Source: Caenorhabditis remanei
Taxonomy: Eukaryota > Nematoda > Chromadorea > Rhabditida > Rhabditidae
Direction: 5' to 3'
DNA: 64,000 nucleotides
Assembly (NCBI RefSeq): GCF_010183535.1
Contig: NC_071333.1
Location: forward strand, 1,364,001-1,428,000
Part shown: one piece after another, positions 31,899 to 45,849 of the stretch
Position numbering within the stretch: position 1 is the stretch's first letter
How the letters are laid out: every line of letters begins with the position of its first letter
Program-made: the position numbers and the translations under genes
The notes under the pieces: model-generated
Told to the model about the DNA's origin: nothing
What the model saw: only the letters and a program-made list of their open reading frames with translations
Database searches by the model: none

Positions 31899-33552
31899 TT
31901 GATGGGTAAGCCAACCGGTAGTGTTGGGCTCCTTTTGGAGTTGCCAACACTCGAGTTGGATCCTTGTCAAATAAAGTTAATTTTTAGTATTATATCATTA
32001 TAAATAGGAAATTATTAACATTGTTTAGTTGATAGGTAAGCCAACTGGCAGTGTTGGGCTCCTTTTGGAGTTGCCAACACTCGAGTTGGGTCCTTGTCAA
32101 ATAAAATTATATTTTAGTATTATATCATTATAAATAGGTAATTATTAACTTTGTTTAGATGATAGGTAAGCCAACTGGCAGTGTTGGGCTCCTTTTGGAG
32201 TTGCCAACGCTCGAGTTGGGTCCTTGTCAAATAAAGTTAATTTTTAGGATTATATCATTTTAAATAGGTAATTATTAACTTTGTTTACTTGATAGGTAAG
32301 CCAACTGGCAGTGTTGGGCTCCTTTTGGAGTTGCCAACACTCGAGTTGGGTCCTTGTCAAATAAAGTTAATTTTTAGGATTATATCATTATAAATAGGTA
32401 ATTATTAACACTGTTTACTTGATAGGTAAGCCAACTGGCAGTGTTGGGCTCCTTTTGGAGTTGCCAACACTCGAGTTGGGTCCTTGTCAAATAAAATTGT
32501 ATTTTAGTATTATATCATTATAAATAGGTAATTATTAACTTTGTTTAGATGATAGGTAAGCCAACTGGCAGTGTTGGGCTCCTTTTGGAGTTGCCAACAC
32601 TCGAGTTGGGTCCTTGTCAAATAAAGTTAATTTTTAGTATTATATCATTATAAATAGGTAATTAATAACATTGTTTACTTGATAGGTAAGCCAACTGGCA
32701 GTGTTGGGCTCCTTTTGGAGTTGCCAACACTCGAGTTGGGTTTTTGTCAAATAAAATTAATTTTTAGTAATATATCATTATAAATAGGTAATTATTAACA
32801 TTGTGTACTTGATAGGTAAGCCAACTGGCAGTGTTGGGCTCCTTTTGGAGTTGCCAACACTCGAGTTGGGTCCTTGTCAAATAAAGTTAATTTTTAGTAT
32901 TATATCATTATAAATAGGTAATTAATAACATTGTTTACTTGATAGGTAAGCCAACTGGCAGTGTTGGGCTCCTTTTGGAGTTGCCAACACTCGAGTTGGG
33001 TCCTTGTCAAATAAAATTAATTTTTAGTAATATATCATTATAAATAGGTAATTATTAACATTGTTTACTTGATAGGTAAGCCAACTGGCAGTGTTGGGCT
33101 CCTTTTGGAGTTGCCAACACTTGAGTTGGGTGCTTGTCAAATAAAGTTAATTTTTAGTATTATATCATTATAAATAGGTAATTATTAACTTTGTTTAGAT
33201 GATAGGTAAGCCAACTGGCAGTGTTGGGCTCCTTTTGGAGTTGCCAACACTCAAGTTGGGTCCTTGTCAAATAAAGTTAATTTTTAGTAATATATCATTA
33301 TAAATAGGTAATTATTAACATTGTTTACTTGATAGGTAAGCCAACTGGCAGTGTTGGGCTCCTTTTGGAGTTGCCAACACTTGAGTTGGGTGCTTGTCAA
33401 ATAAAGTTAATTTTTAGTATTATATCATTATAAATAGGTAATTATTAACTTTGTTTAGTTGATAGGTAAGCCAACTGGCAGTGTTGGGCTCCTTTTGGAG
33501 TTGCCAACACTCGAGTTGGGTCCTTGTCAAATAAAATTATATTTTAGTATTA
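31899..33552 (-). repeat. 130-bp satellite, block B1 (minus orientation), ~13 monomers
   Basis: Reverse-complement monomers with more subtype mixing than block A (AAAGTTAATTTTTAG, AAAATTATATTTTAG, TTAATAACATTGTTTAC variants). The block is interrupted after TTTTAGTATTA by the Helitron and continues at 35212. Confidence 0.95.
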
Positions 33553-33813
33553 TCTTTACTAATAATATTCAGCAGATCCGTTTGTCTGTCCGTATGTCGC
33601 CGAGTCTAGCGCCCTCTGAACTGAACCGTTTTTAATGAAACTTACACAGATCGCTTGGAAATTTTCCCCGGATGATGCCCGTCTATTTTTTTAGTTAGAA
33701 TAGTTCAAAAATAGGTCACTACGTGAAAAAACGTGGGTTTCAAGCCTTTCATTGCCTTTCATTTTCGTTATAGGGAAATAGGAGTTCACGGGGAAAATAG
33801 TTATAAAACTTTT

Positions 33814-34149
33814 TCATTCTTCAAATGAATTCATTTCTTCATATTTTCGTATGGTTTTGGAAAGTTGTTCTACGAATCTTGGGTCAGATCTATTCTGCAA
33901 ACTGTTTTTGCTATGAACAACCAGATGTGGACGAGACGAGTCAGATGTTGAAGTGTAGGTTAGATAATATTCAACAGATTTGTTAGCAAGGAATCTAACT
34001 TGCCGAAGGTGATTTTCATCCTTTCGAAATTCCGAGAAAATTCTAGAAACTTCTTGACACAGATGAAGTCTGTGAGGATCAGAAGTAAATAATTTCTGAT
34101 TGGTTAGTAATATTAGAAGATGATAGTGGGATATGATTGGTTCTTGCAT
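33814..34149 (-). CDS. 111-codon frame inside Helitron, possibly a captured gene fragment
   Basis: Frame starts MQEPIISHYHLLILL and continues with a charged, mixed-composition sequence (RIFSEFRKDENHLRQ, QLSKTIRKYEEMN). Its composition looks more protein-like than other chance frames here, and Helitrons often carry gene pieces. No family is recognised and no introns or promoter are seen. Confidence 0.35.
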   Translation of the reverse strand: MQEPIISHYHLLILLTNQKLFTSDPHRLHLCQEVSRIFSEFRKDENHLRQVRFLANKSVEYYLTYTSTSDSSRPHLVVHSKNSLQNRSDPRFVEQLSKTIRKYEEMNSFEE

Positions 34150-34155
34150 CTTGAA

Positions 34156-34898
34156 CAGAGTTGACCGGAATTCCGACTTCCGCTTTCCGCCACTTTCTTC
34201 ATTCCGTTCAACTCTGATCGTGAAGGACGAAATTCTAATTGATCTGTCTATTCGAGTTGAGCGGAATGCGGTTTTTGAAATGGCGGAAGGCAGAAGGCGG
34301 AAAGCGGAGTAAACATTTTTTGGGCGGAAAACGGCAAACAGAAGGCGGAATTTTAAAAAAATCGGCGGAAAGCGGAAAGCGAAAGGCGGAAGAAACTATT
34401 TTGGCGGAAGGCGGAAAGCGAAGTAAACATTTTTGGGCGGAAAGCGGCAAGCGGAAGGCGGAATTTTAAAAAATTGGCGGAAAGCGGAAAGCGGAAGGCG
34501 GAAGAAACATTTTTGGCGGAAGCCGGAAGAAACATTTTTGCCGGAAGGCGAAAGGCGAAAGCGGAATAAAAATTTTTTGGGCGGAAAGCGGCAAGCGGAA
34601 GGCGGAATTTAATAAAAATCGGCGGAAAGCCAAAGACGGAAGCAACAAATTTCTTTTCGGAAAGCGGAATGAAAAAAATGCAAAAAGGTGGAAGGCGGAA
34701 TACAATGTCGTTTTTAAGAAGACGATTTGGCCTTATTTTGTTGCAAAAAGCCCTTAAAATGGTTAAAGTTGGGTAAAATTTTGTTTTTTTCTTCGGCAAA
34801 AACTGATAGCTTTGCTGCAAAAAAAACCTCAAAAATAGCAGCAAATTGGAGTCTGCGAATGAAAAAAGTGGCGGGAGGCGGAATTCCGCTCAACTCTG
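34156..34898. repeat. GGCGGAAAGCGGAAGGCGGA minisatellite with inverted ends, nested in the Helitron
   Basis: From about 34260 to 34700 the sequence is made of GGCGGAAAGC / GGCGGAAGGC units mixed with ATTTTTGGGCGG. It is bounded by inverted copies of AGAGTTGA(C/G)CGGAATTCCG (34156 and ending 34898), so it may be a separate element inside the Helitron. Long frames on either strand reflect the repeat only. Confidence 0.75.
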
Positions 34899-35211
34899 CT
34901 GTCTATGTTTCCTTAAGAATATTTGTGAAGAAAAAAATCGCTTCATATTCCACAGAAAAGATAAGTCATTGAGAAAGTTTGTCGAAATCTTATCAGTAAA
35001 GCAGAGGTGCTTTAATTGGTTTCTATCATAACGGGCTGCTTAGCCTACAAAAACTAATAACAAGTGAAAAATTTATACGATCCAGGAGTAGGAAAATTTA
35101 TGAAACTTCGATAGTCTGAACCATTTGAGAAGCGCCGCAGGCGCTGAAACACCCAGAAGGGTGGAGAAGAAAAGGAGGTTTAGCAGCCGTTAGGCTGCGT
35201 TAACCGACTGG

Positions 35212-38200
35212 TATCATTATAATTAACATTGTTTACTTGATAGGTAAGCCAACTGGCAGTGTTGGGCTCCTTTTGGAGTTGCCAACACTCGAGTTGGGTC
35301 CTTGTCAAATAAAGTTAATTTTTAGGATTATATCATTATAAATAGGTAATTAATAACATTGTTTACTTGATAGGTAAGCCAACTGGCAGTGTTGGGCTCC
35401 TTTTGGAGTTGCCAACACTCGAGTTGGGTCCTTGTCAAATAAAATTAATTTTTAGTAATATATCATTATAAATAGGTAATTATTAACATTGTGTACTTGA
35501 TAGGTAAGCCAACTGGCAGTGTTGGGCTCCTTTTGGAGTTGCCAACACTCGAGTTGGGTCCTTGTCAAATGAAGTTAATTTTTAGGATTATATCATTATA
35601 AATAGGTAATTATTAACTTTGTTTAGTTGATAGGTAAGCCAACTGGCAGTGTTGGGCTCCTTTTGGAGTTGCAAAAACTCGAGTTGGGTCCTTGTCAAAT
35701 AAAGTTAATTTTTAGGATTATATCATTATAAATAGGTAATTATTAACTTTGTTTAGTTGATAGGTAAGCCAACTGGCAGTGTTGGGCTCCTTTTGGAGTT
35801 GCCAACACTCGAGTTGGGTCCTTGTCAAATGAAGTTAATTTTTAGGATTATATCATTATAAATAGGTAATTATTAACTTTGTTTAGTTGATAGGTAAGCC
35901 AACTGGCAGTGTTGGGCTCCTTTTGGAGTTGCCAACACTCGAGTTGGGTCCTTGTCAAATAAAGTTAATTTTTAGGATTATATCATTATAAATAGGTAAT
36001 TAATAACATTGTTTACTTGATAGGTAAGCCAACTGGCAGTGTTGGGCTCCTTTTGGAGTTGCCAACACTCGAGTTGGGTCCTTGTCAAATGAAGTTAATT
36101 TTTAGGATTATATCATTATAAATAGGTAATTATTAACATTGTGTACTTGATAGGTAAGCCAACTGGCAGTGTTGGGCTCCTTTTGGAGTTGCCAACACTC
36201 GAGTTGGGTCCTTGTCAAATAAAGTTAATTTTTAGGATTATATCATTATAAATAGGTAATTATTAACTTTGTTTAGTTGATAGGTAAGCCAACTGGCAGT
36301 GTTGGGCTCCTTTTGGAGTTGCCAACACTCGAGTTGGGTCCTTGTCAAATAAAATTGTATTTTAGTATTATATCATTATAAATAGGTAATTATTAACTTT
36401 GTTTAGATGATAGGTAAGCCAACTGGCAGTGTTGGGCTCCTTTTGGAGTTGCCAACACTCGAGTTGGGTCCTTGTCAAATAAAGTTAATTTTTAGGATTA
36501 TATCATTATAAATAGGTAATTATTAACTTTGTTTAGTTGATAGGTAAGCCAACTGGCAGTGTTGGGCTCCTTTTGGAGTTGCCAACACTCGAGTTGGGTC
36601 CTTGTCAAATGAAGTTAATTTTTAGGATTATATCATTATAAATAGGTAATTATTAACATTGTGTACTTGATAGGTAAGCCAACTGGCAGTGTTGGGCTCC
36701 TTTTGGAGTTGCCAACACTCGAGTTGGGTCCTTGTCAAATAAAGTTAATTTTTAGGATTATATCATTATAAATAGGTAATTATTAACTTTGTTTAGTTGA
36801 TAGGTAAGCCAACTGGCAGTGTTGGGCTCCTTTTGGAGTTGCCAACACTCGAGTTGGGTCCTTGTCAAATGAAGTTAATTTTTAGGATTATATCATTATA
36901 AATAGGTAATTATTAACATTGTGTACTTGATAGGTAAGCCAACTGGCAGTGTTGGGCTCCTTTTGGAGTTGCCAACACTCGAGTTGGGTCCTTGTCAAAT
37001 AAAGTTAATTTTTAGGATTATATCATTATAAATAGGTAATTATTAACTTTGTTTAGTTGATAGGTAAGCCAACTGGCAGTGTTGGGCTCCTTTTGGAGTT
37101 GCCAACACTCGAGTTGGGTCCTTGTCAAATAAAATTAATTTTTAGTAATATATCATTATAAATAGGTAATTATTAACATTGTGTACTTGATAGGTAAGCC
37201 AACTGGCAGTGTTGGGCTCCTTTTGGAGTTGCCAACACTCGAGTTGGGTCCTTGTCAAATAAAGTTAATTTTTAGGATTATATCATTATAAATAGGTAAT
37301 TATTAACTTTGTTTAGTTGATAGGTAAGCCAACTGGCAGTGTTGGGCTCCTTTTGGAGTTGCCAACACTCGAGTTGGGTCCTTGTCAAATAAAATTGTAT
37401 TTTAGTATTATATCATTATAAATAGGTAATTATTAACTTTGTTTAGATGATAGGTAAGCCAACTGGCAGTGTTGGGCTCCTTTTGGAGTTGCCAACACTC
37501 GAGTTGGGTCCTTGTCAAATAAAGTTAATTTTTAGTATTATATCATTATAAATAGGTAATTAATAACATTGTTTACTTGATAGGTAAGCCAACTGGCAGT
37601 GTTGGGCTCCTTTTGGAGTTGCCAACACTCGAGTTGGGTTTTTGTCAAATAAAATTAATTTTTAGTAATATATCATTATAAATAGGTAATTATTAACATT
37701 GTGTACTTGATAGGTAAGCCAACTGGCAGTGTTGGGCTCCTTTTGGAGTTGCCAACACTCGAGTTGGGTCCTTGTCAAATAAAGTTAATTTTTAGGATTA
37801 TATCATTATAAATAGGTAATTATTAACTTTGTTTAGTTGATAGGTAAGCCAACTGGCAGTGTTGGGCTCCTTTTGGAGTTGCCAACACTCGAGTTGGGTC
37901 CTTGTCAAATAAAGTTAATTTTTAGGATTATATCATTATAAATAGGTAATTATTAACTTTGTTTAGTTGATAGGTAAGCCAACTGGCAGTGTTGGGCTCC
38001 TTTTGGAGTTGCCAACACTCGAGTTGGGTCCTTGTCAAATAAAATTGTATTTTAGTATTATATCATTATAAATAGGTAATTATTAACTTTGTTTACTTGA
38101 TAGGTAAGCCAACTGGCAGTGTTGGGCTCCTTTTGGAGTTGCCAACACTCGAGTTGGGTTTTTGTCAAATAAAATTAATTTTTAGTAATATATCATTATA

Positions 38201-41200
38201 AATAGGTAATTATTAACATTGTGTACTTGATAGGTAAGCCAACTGGCAGTGTTGGGCTCCTTTTGGAGTTGCCAACACTCGAGTTGGGTGCTTGTCAAAT
38301 AAAGTTCATTTTTAGTATTATATCATTATAAATAGGTAATTATTAACTTTGTTTAGTTGATAGGTAAGCCAACTGGCAGTGTTGGGCTCCTTTTGGAGTT
38401 GCCAACACTCGAGTTGGGTCCTTGTCAAATGAAGTTAATTTTTAGGATTATATCATTATAAATAGGTAATTATTAACTTTGTTTAGATGATAGGTAAGCC
38501 AACTGGCAGTGTTGAGCTCCTTTTGGAGTTGCCAACACTCGAGTTGGGTCCTTGTCAAATAAAGTTAATTTTTAGGATTATATCATTATAAATAGGTAAT
38601 TATTAACATTGTTTACTTGATAGGTAAGCCAACTGGCAGGGTTGGGCTCCTTTTGGAGTTGCCAACACTCGAGTTGGGTGCTTGTCAAATAAAGTTAATT
38701 TTTAGTATTATATCATTATAAATAGGTAATTAATAACATTGTTTACTTGATAGGTAAGCCAACTGGCAGTGTTGGGCTCCTTTTGGAGTTGCCAACACTC
38801 GAGTTGGGTCCTTGTCAAATAAAATTAATTTTTAGTAATATATCATTATAAATAGGTAATTATTAACATTGTGTACTTGATAGGTAAGCCAACTGGCAGT
38901 GTTGGGCTCCTTTTGGAGTTGCCAACACTCGAGTTGGGTGCTTGTCAAATAAAGTTCATTTTTAGTATTATATCATTATAAATAGGTAATTATTAACTTT
39001 GTTTAGTTGATAGGTAAGCCAACTGGCAGTGTTGGGCTCCTTTTGGAGTTGCCAACACTCGAGTTGGGTCCTTGTCAAATAAAATTAATTTTTAGTAATA
39101 TATCATTATAAATAGGTAATTATTAACATTGTGTACTTGATAGGTAAGCCAACTGGCAGTGTTGGGCTCCTTTTGGAGTTGCCAACACTCGAGTTGGGTC
39201 CTTGTCAAATGAAGTTAATTTTTAGGATTATATCATTATAAATAGGTAATTATTAACTTTGTTTAGTTGATAGGTAAGCCAACTGGCAGTGTTGGGCTCC
39301 TTTTGGAGTTGCCAACACTCGAGTTGGGTCCTTGTCAAATAAAGTTAATTTTTAGGATTATATCATTATAAATAGGTAATTATTAACTTTGTTTAGTTGA
39401 TAGGTAAGCCAACTGGCAGTGTTGGGCTCCTTTTGGAGTTGCCAACACTCGAGTTGGGTCCTTGTCAAATGAAGTTAATTTTTAGGATTATATCATTATA
39501 AATAGGTAATTATTAACTTTGTTTAGTTGATAGGTAAGCCAACTGGCAGTGTTGGGCTCCTTTTGGAGTTGCCAACACTCGAGTTGGGTCCTTGTCAAAT
39601 AAAGTTAATTTTTAGGATTATATCATTATAAATAGGTAATTAATAACATTGTTTACTTGATAGGTAAGCCAACTGGCAGTGTTGGGCTCCTTTTGGAGTT
39701 GCCAACACTCGAGTTGGGTCCTTGTCAAATGAAGTTAATTTTTAGGATTATATCATTATAAATAGGTAATTATTAACATTGTGTACTTGATAGGTAAGCC
39801 AACTGGCAGTGTTGGGCTCCTTTTGGAGTTGCCAACACTCGAGTTGGGTGCTTGTCAAATAAAGTTAATTTTTAGGATTATATCATTATAAATAGGTAAT
39901 TAATAACATTGTTTACTTGATAGGTAAGCCAACTGGCAGTGTTGGGCTCCTTTTGGAGTTGCCAACACTCGAGTTGGGTCCTTGTCAAATAAAGTTAATT
40001 TTTAGGATTATATCATTATAAATAGGTAATTATTAACTTTGTTTAGTTGATAGGTAAGCCAACTGGCAGTGTTGGGCTCCTTTTGGAGTTGCCAACACTC
40101 GAGTTGGGTCCTTGTCAAATAAAGTTAATTTTTAGGATTATATCATTATAAATAGGTAATTATTAACTTTGTTTAGTTGATAGGTAAGCCAACTGGCAGT
40201 GTTGGGCTCCTTTTGGAGTTGCCAACACTCGAGTTGGGTCCTTGTCAAATAAAATTGTATTTTAGTATTATATCATTATAAATAGGTAATTATTAACATT
40301 GTGTACTTGATAGGTAAGCCAACTGGCAGTGTTGGGCTCCTTTTGGAGTTGCCAACACTCGAGTTGGGTGCTTGTCAAATAAAGTTAATTTTTAGGATTA
40401 TATCATTATAAATAGGTAATTAATAACATTGTTTACTTGATAGGTAAGCCAACTGGCAGTGTTGGGCTCCTTTTGGAGTTGCCAACACTCGAGTTGGGTC
40501 CTTGTCAAATAAAATTGTATTTTAGTATTATATCATTATAAATAGGTAATTATTAACTTTGTTTAGATGATAGGTAAGCCAACTGGCAGTGTTGGGCTCC
40601 TTTTGGAGTTGCCAACACTCGAGTTGGGTCCTTGTCAAATAAAGTTAATTTTTAGTATTATATCATTATAAATAGGTAATTAATAACATTGTTTACTTGA
40701 TAGGTAAGCCAACTGGCAGTGTTGGGCTCCTTTTGGAGTTGCCAACACTCGAGTTGGGTTTTTGTCAAATAAAATTAATTTTTAGTAATATATCATTATA
40801 AATAGGTAATTATTAACATTGTGTACTTGATAGGTAAGCCAACTGGCAGTGTTGGGCTCCTTTTGGAGTTGCCAACACTCGAGTTGGGTGCTTGTCAAAT
40901 AAAGTTCATTTTTAGTATTATATCATTATAAATAGGTAATTATTAACTTTGTTTAGTTGATAGGTAAGCCAACTGGCAGTGTTGGGCTCCTTTTGGAGTT
41001 GCCAACACTCGAGTTGGGTCCTTGTCAAATGAAGTTAATTTTTAGGATTATATCATTATAAATAGGTAATTATTAACTTTGTTTAGATGATAGGTAAGCC
41101 AACTGGCAGTGTTGAGCTCCTTTTGGAGTTGCCAACACTCGAGTTGGGTCCTTGTCAAATAAAGTTAATTTTTAGGATTATATCATTATAAATAGGTAAT

Positions 41201-44200
41201 TATTAACATTGTTTACTTGATAGGTAAGCCAACTGGCAGTGTTGGGCTCCTTTTGGAGTTGCCAACACTCGAGTTGGGTGCTTGTCAAATAAAGTTCATT
41301 TTTAGTATTATATCATTATAAATAGGTAATTATTAACTTTGTTTAGTTGATAGGTAAGCCAACTGGCAGTGTTGGGCTCCTTTTGGAGTTGCCAACACTC
41401 GAGTTGGGTCCTTGTCAAATAAAATTAATTTTTAGTAATATATCATTATAAATAGGTAATTATTAACATTGTGTACTTGATAGGTAAGCCAACTGGCAGT
41501 GTTGGGCTCCTTTTGGAGTTGCCAACACTCGAGTTGGGTCCTTGTCAAATGAAGTTAATTTTTAGGATTATATCATTATAAATAGGTAATTATTAACTTT
41601 GTTTAGTTGATAGGTAAGCCAACTGGCAGTGTTGGGCTCCTTTTGGAGTTGCCAACACTCGAGTTGGGTCCTTGTCAAATAAAGTTAATTTTTAGGATTA
41701 TATCATTATAAATAGGTAATTATTAACTTTGTTTAGTTGATAGGTAAGCCAACTGGCAGTGTTGGGCTCCTTTTGGAGTTGCCAACACTCGAGTTGGGTC
41801 CTTGTCAAATGAAGTTAATTTTTAGGATTATATCATTATAAATAGGTAATTATTAACTTTGTTTAGTTGATAGGTAAGCCAACTGGCAGTGTTGGGCTCC
41901 TTTTGGAGTTGCCAACACTCGAGTTGGGTCCTTGTCAAATAAAGTTAATTTTTAGGATTATATCATTATAAATAGGTAATTAATAACATTGTTTACTTGA
42001 TAGGTAAGCCAACTGGCAGTGTTGGGCTCCTTTTGGAGTTGCCAACACTCGAGTTGGGTCCTTGTCAAATGAAGTTAATTTTTAGGATTATATCATTATA
42101 AATAGGTAATTATTAACATTGTGTACTTGATAGGTAAGCCAACTGGCAGTGTTGGGCTCCTTTTGGAGTTGCCAACACTCGAGTTGGGTGCTTGTCAAAT
42201 AAAGTTAATTTTTAGGATTATATCATTATAAATAGGTAATTATTAACTTTGTTTAGTTGATAGGTAAGCCAACTGGCAGTGTTGGGCTCCTTTTGGAGTT
42301 GCCAACACTCGAGTTGGGTCCTTGTCAAATAAAGTTAATTTTTAGGATTATATCATTATAAATAGGTAATTAATAACATTGTTTACTTGATAGGTAAGCC
42401 AACTGGCAGTGTTGGGCTCCTTTTGGAGTTGCCAACACTCGAGTTGGGTCCTTGTCAAATAAAGTTAATTTTTAGGATTATATCATTATAAATAGGTAAT
42501 TATTAACTTTGTTTAGTTGATAGGTAAGCCAACTGGCAGTGTTGGGCTCCTTTTGGAGTTGCCAACACTCGAGTTGGGTCCTTGTCAAATAAAGTTAATT
42601 TTTAGGATTATATCATTATAAATAGGTAATTATTAACTTTGTTTAGTTGATAGGTAAGCCAACTGGCAGTGTTGGGCTCCTTTTGGAGTTGCCAACACTC
42701 GAGTTGGGTCCTTGTCAAATAAAATTGTATTTTAGTATTATATCATTATAAATAGGTAATTATTAACATTGTGTACTTGATAGGTAAGCCAACTGGCAGT
42801 GTTGGGCTCCTTTTGGAGTTGCCAACACTCGAGTTGGGTGCTTGTCAAATAAAGTTAATTTTTAGGATTATATCATTATAAATAGGTAATTAATAACATT
42901 GTTTACTTGATAGGTAAGCCAACTGGCAGTGTTGGGCTCCTTTTGGAGTTGCCAACACTCGAGTTGGGTCCTTGTCAAATAAAATTGTATTTTAGTATTA
43001 TATCATTATAAATAGGTAATTATTAACTTTGTTTAGATGATAGGTAAGCCAACTGGCAGTGTTGGGCTCCTTTTGGAGTTGCCAACACTCGAGTTGGGTC
43101 CTTGTCAAATAAAGTTAATTTTTAGGATTATATCATTATAAATAGGTAATTATTAACTTTGTTTAGTTGATAGGTAAGCCAACTGGCAGTGTTGGGCTCC
43201 TTTTGGAGTTGCCAACACTCGAGTTGGGTCCTTGTCAAATGAAGTTAATTTTTAGTAATATATCATTATAAATAGGTAATTATTAACATTGTGTACTTGA
43301 TAGGTAAGCCAACTGGCAGTGTTGGGCTCCTTTTGGAGTTGCCAACACTCGAGTTGGGTCCTTGTCAAATAAAGTTAATTTTTAGGATTATATCATTATA
43401 AATAGGTAATTATTAACTTTGTTTAGTTGATAGGTAAGCCAACTGGCAGTGTTGGGCTCCTTTTGGAGTTGCCAACACTCGAGTTGGGTCCTTGTCAAAT
43501 GAAGTTAATTTTTAGGATTATATCATTATAAATAGGTAATTATTAACATTGTGTACTTGATAGGTAAGCCAACTGGCAGTGTTGGGCTCCTTTTGGAGTT
43601 GCCAACACTCGAGTTGGGTCCTTGTCAAATAAAGTTAATTTTTAGGATTATATCATTATAAATAGGTAATTATTAACTTTGTTTAGTTGATAGGTAAGCC
43701 AACTGGCAGTGTTGGGCTCCTTTTGGAGTTGCCAACACTCGAGTTGGGTCCTTGTCAAATAAAGTTCATTTTTAGTATTATATCATTATAAATAGGTAAT
43801 TATTAACATTGTTTACTTGATAGGTAAGCCAACTGGCAGTGTTGGGCTCCTTTTGGAGTTGCCAACACTCGAGTTGGGTGCTTGTCAAATAAAGTTCATT
43901 TTTAGGATTATATCATTATAAATAGGTAATTATTAACTTTGTTTAGATGATAGGTAAGCCAACTGGCAGTGTTGGGCTCCTTTTGGAGTTGCCAACACTC
44001 GAGTTGGGTCCTTGTCAAATAAAATTGTATTTTAGTATTATATCATTATAAATAGGTAATTATTAACTTTGTTTAGATGATAGGTAAGCCAACTGGCAGT
44101 GTTGGGCTCCTTTTGGAGTTGCCAACACTCGAGTTGGGTGCTTGTCAAATAAAGTTAATTTTTAGTATTATATCATTATAAATAGGTAATTATTAACTTT

Positions 44201-45317
44201 GTTTAGATGATAGGTAAGCCAACTGGCAGTGTTGGGCTCCTTTTGGAGTTGCCAACACTCGAGTTGGGTCCTTGTCAAATAAAGTTCATTTTTAGTATTA
44301 TATCATTATAAATAGGTAATTATTAACATTGTTTACTTGATAGGTAAGCCAACTGGCAGTGTTGGGCTCCTTTTGGAGTTGCCAACACTCGAGTTGGGTG
44401 CTTGTCAAATAAAGTTCATTTTTAGTATTATATCATTATAAATAGGTAATTATTAACTTTGTTTAGATGATAGGTAAGCCAACTGGCAGTGTTGGGCTCC
44501 TTTTGGAGTTGCCAACACTCGAGTTGGGTCCTTGTCAAATAAAATTGTATTTTAGTATTATATCATTATAAATAGGTAATTATTAACTTTGTTTAGATGA
44601 TAGGTAAGCCAACTGGCAGTGTTGGGCTCCTTTTGGAGTTGCCAACACTCGAGTTGGGTGCTTGTCAAATAAAATTGTATTTTAGTATTATATCATTATA
44701 AATAGGTAATTATTAACTTTGTTTAGATGATAGGTAAGCCAACTGGCAGTGTTGGGCTCCTTTTGGAGTTGCCAACACTCGAGTTGGGTCCTTGTCAAAT
44801 AAAGTTAATTTTTAGGATTATATCATTATAAATAGGTAATTATTAACTTTGTTTAGATGATAGGTAAGCCAACTGGCAGTGTTGGGCTCCTTTTGGAGTT
44901 GCCAACACTCGAGTTGGGTCCTTGTCAAATAAAGTTCATTTTTAGTATTATATCATTATAAATAGGTAATTATTAACTTTGTTTAGATGATAGGTAAGCC
45001 AACTGGCAGTGTTGGGCTCCTTTTGGAGTTGCCAACACTCGAGTTGGGTCCTTGTCAAATAAAGTTAATTTTTAGTATTATATCATTATAAATAGGTAAT
45101 TATTAACATTGTTTACTTGATAGGAAAGCCAACTGGCAGTGTTGGGCTCCTTTTGGAGTTGCCAACACTCGAGTTGGGTGCTTGTCAAATAAAGTTCATT
45201 TTTAGTATTATATCATTATAAATAGGTAATTATTAACTTTGTTTAGATGATAGGTAAGCCAACTGGCAGTGTTGGGCTCCTTTTGGAGTTGCCAACACTC
45301 GAGTTGGGTCCTTGTCA
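35212..45317 (-). repeat. 130-bp satellite, block B2 (minus orientation), ~78 monomers
   Basis: The longest uninterrupted block, with the 130-bp period kept almost without indels. Subtypes alternate in runs that recur: the series from about 38150 to 40600 recurs at about 40750-43070 with whole monomers gained or lost. A rare GTTGAGCTCC variant marks corresponding monomers at 38510 and 41110, exactly 20 monomers apart. No genes. Confidence 0.97.
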
Positions 45318-45849
45318 GCTGATATATTCTAATTGATTCAAAAATTAATTTCCAATAATTTCAATTCTATTTTTCAAAAATAATTTTTTCTCCGGGCCCT
45401 GCGGGCCCGGGCCGGCCCGTGATTTGACAAGTATGAATATTCTTAATCACCCTTGCAGCCCTTTTCCTTAATTATGCTTCCCAGAGACCCCGACCCCCCC
45501 TCTTGTTACTTATTCCCACGGTCAAACAAACAACACATGTCATCATCCAATGTCGGCATGTCAACTAATTGACAGATTGTCTTTGTCGGTCTATTGTCTC
45601 GTCTTCACATACACCATATCTTCTTGGGACATCCGAGATGACCCAGTCATTAGGCCCCGCCCATACCTGTTAGTGGCCAGTAATAAGTCATACTTCCTTT
45701 ATCCACGCCTACAAGTAGGTGGTTCTAATTTGTCTCTCATTTTCTCCAGACAGTTTTGCACCTTCTTTATCTTGCCCCATTTTATTTTTATTCTCTTTCT
45801 AAGTTCCGGCGTTAGTTTTTTATAAACATGTAGAGAGCGATGTTCTGTA
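45318..45849 (-). repeat. Satellite-embedded cassette, copy 3
   Basis: Same orientation relative to the monomers and same junctions as the other copies. The homopolymer is 7 C. The 91-codon frame is at 45550-45825 (plus strand). The GC-rich palindromic stretch CCGGGCCCTGCGGGCCCGGG is intact at about 45392. Confidence 0.9.

Larger units (their letters stand above)
33553..35211 (+). mobile_element. Non-autonomous Helitron inserted in a satellite monomer
   Basis: The 5' end is TCTTTACTAATAATATTCAG followed by a TTTGTCTGTCCGTATGTCGCC tract typical of Helitron left ends. The 3' end is the hairpin GCAGCC-GTTA-GGCTGC (35183-35198) followed after 9 nt by terminal CTGG (CTRR). The insertion is between A and T with no target duplication. 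Removing it rejoins TTTTAGTATTA to TATCATTATAA, exactly the intact monomer sequence. It encodes no Rep/helicase, so it was mobilised in trans. Inside are a 111-codon frame and a GGCGGAA minisatellite. Confidence 0.92.

Noticed and set aside
34235..34844. Long minus-strand frames rich in FRLPPSAF-type repeats
   Set aside because: Translation of the GGCGGAA minisatellite.
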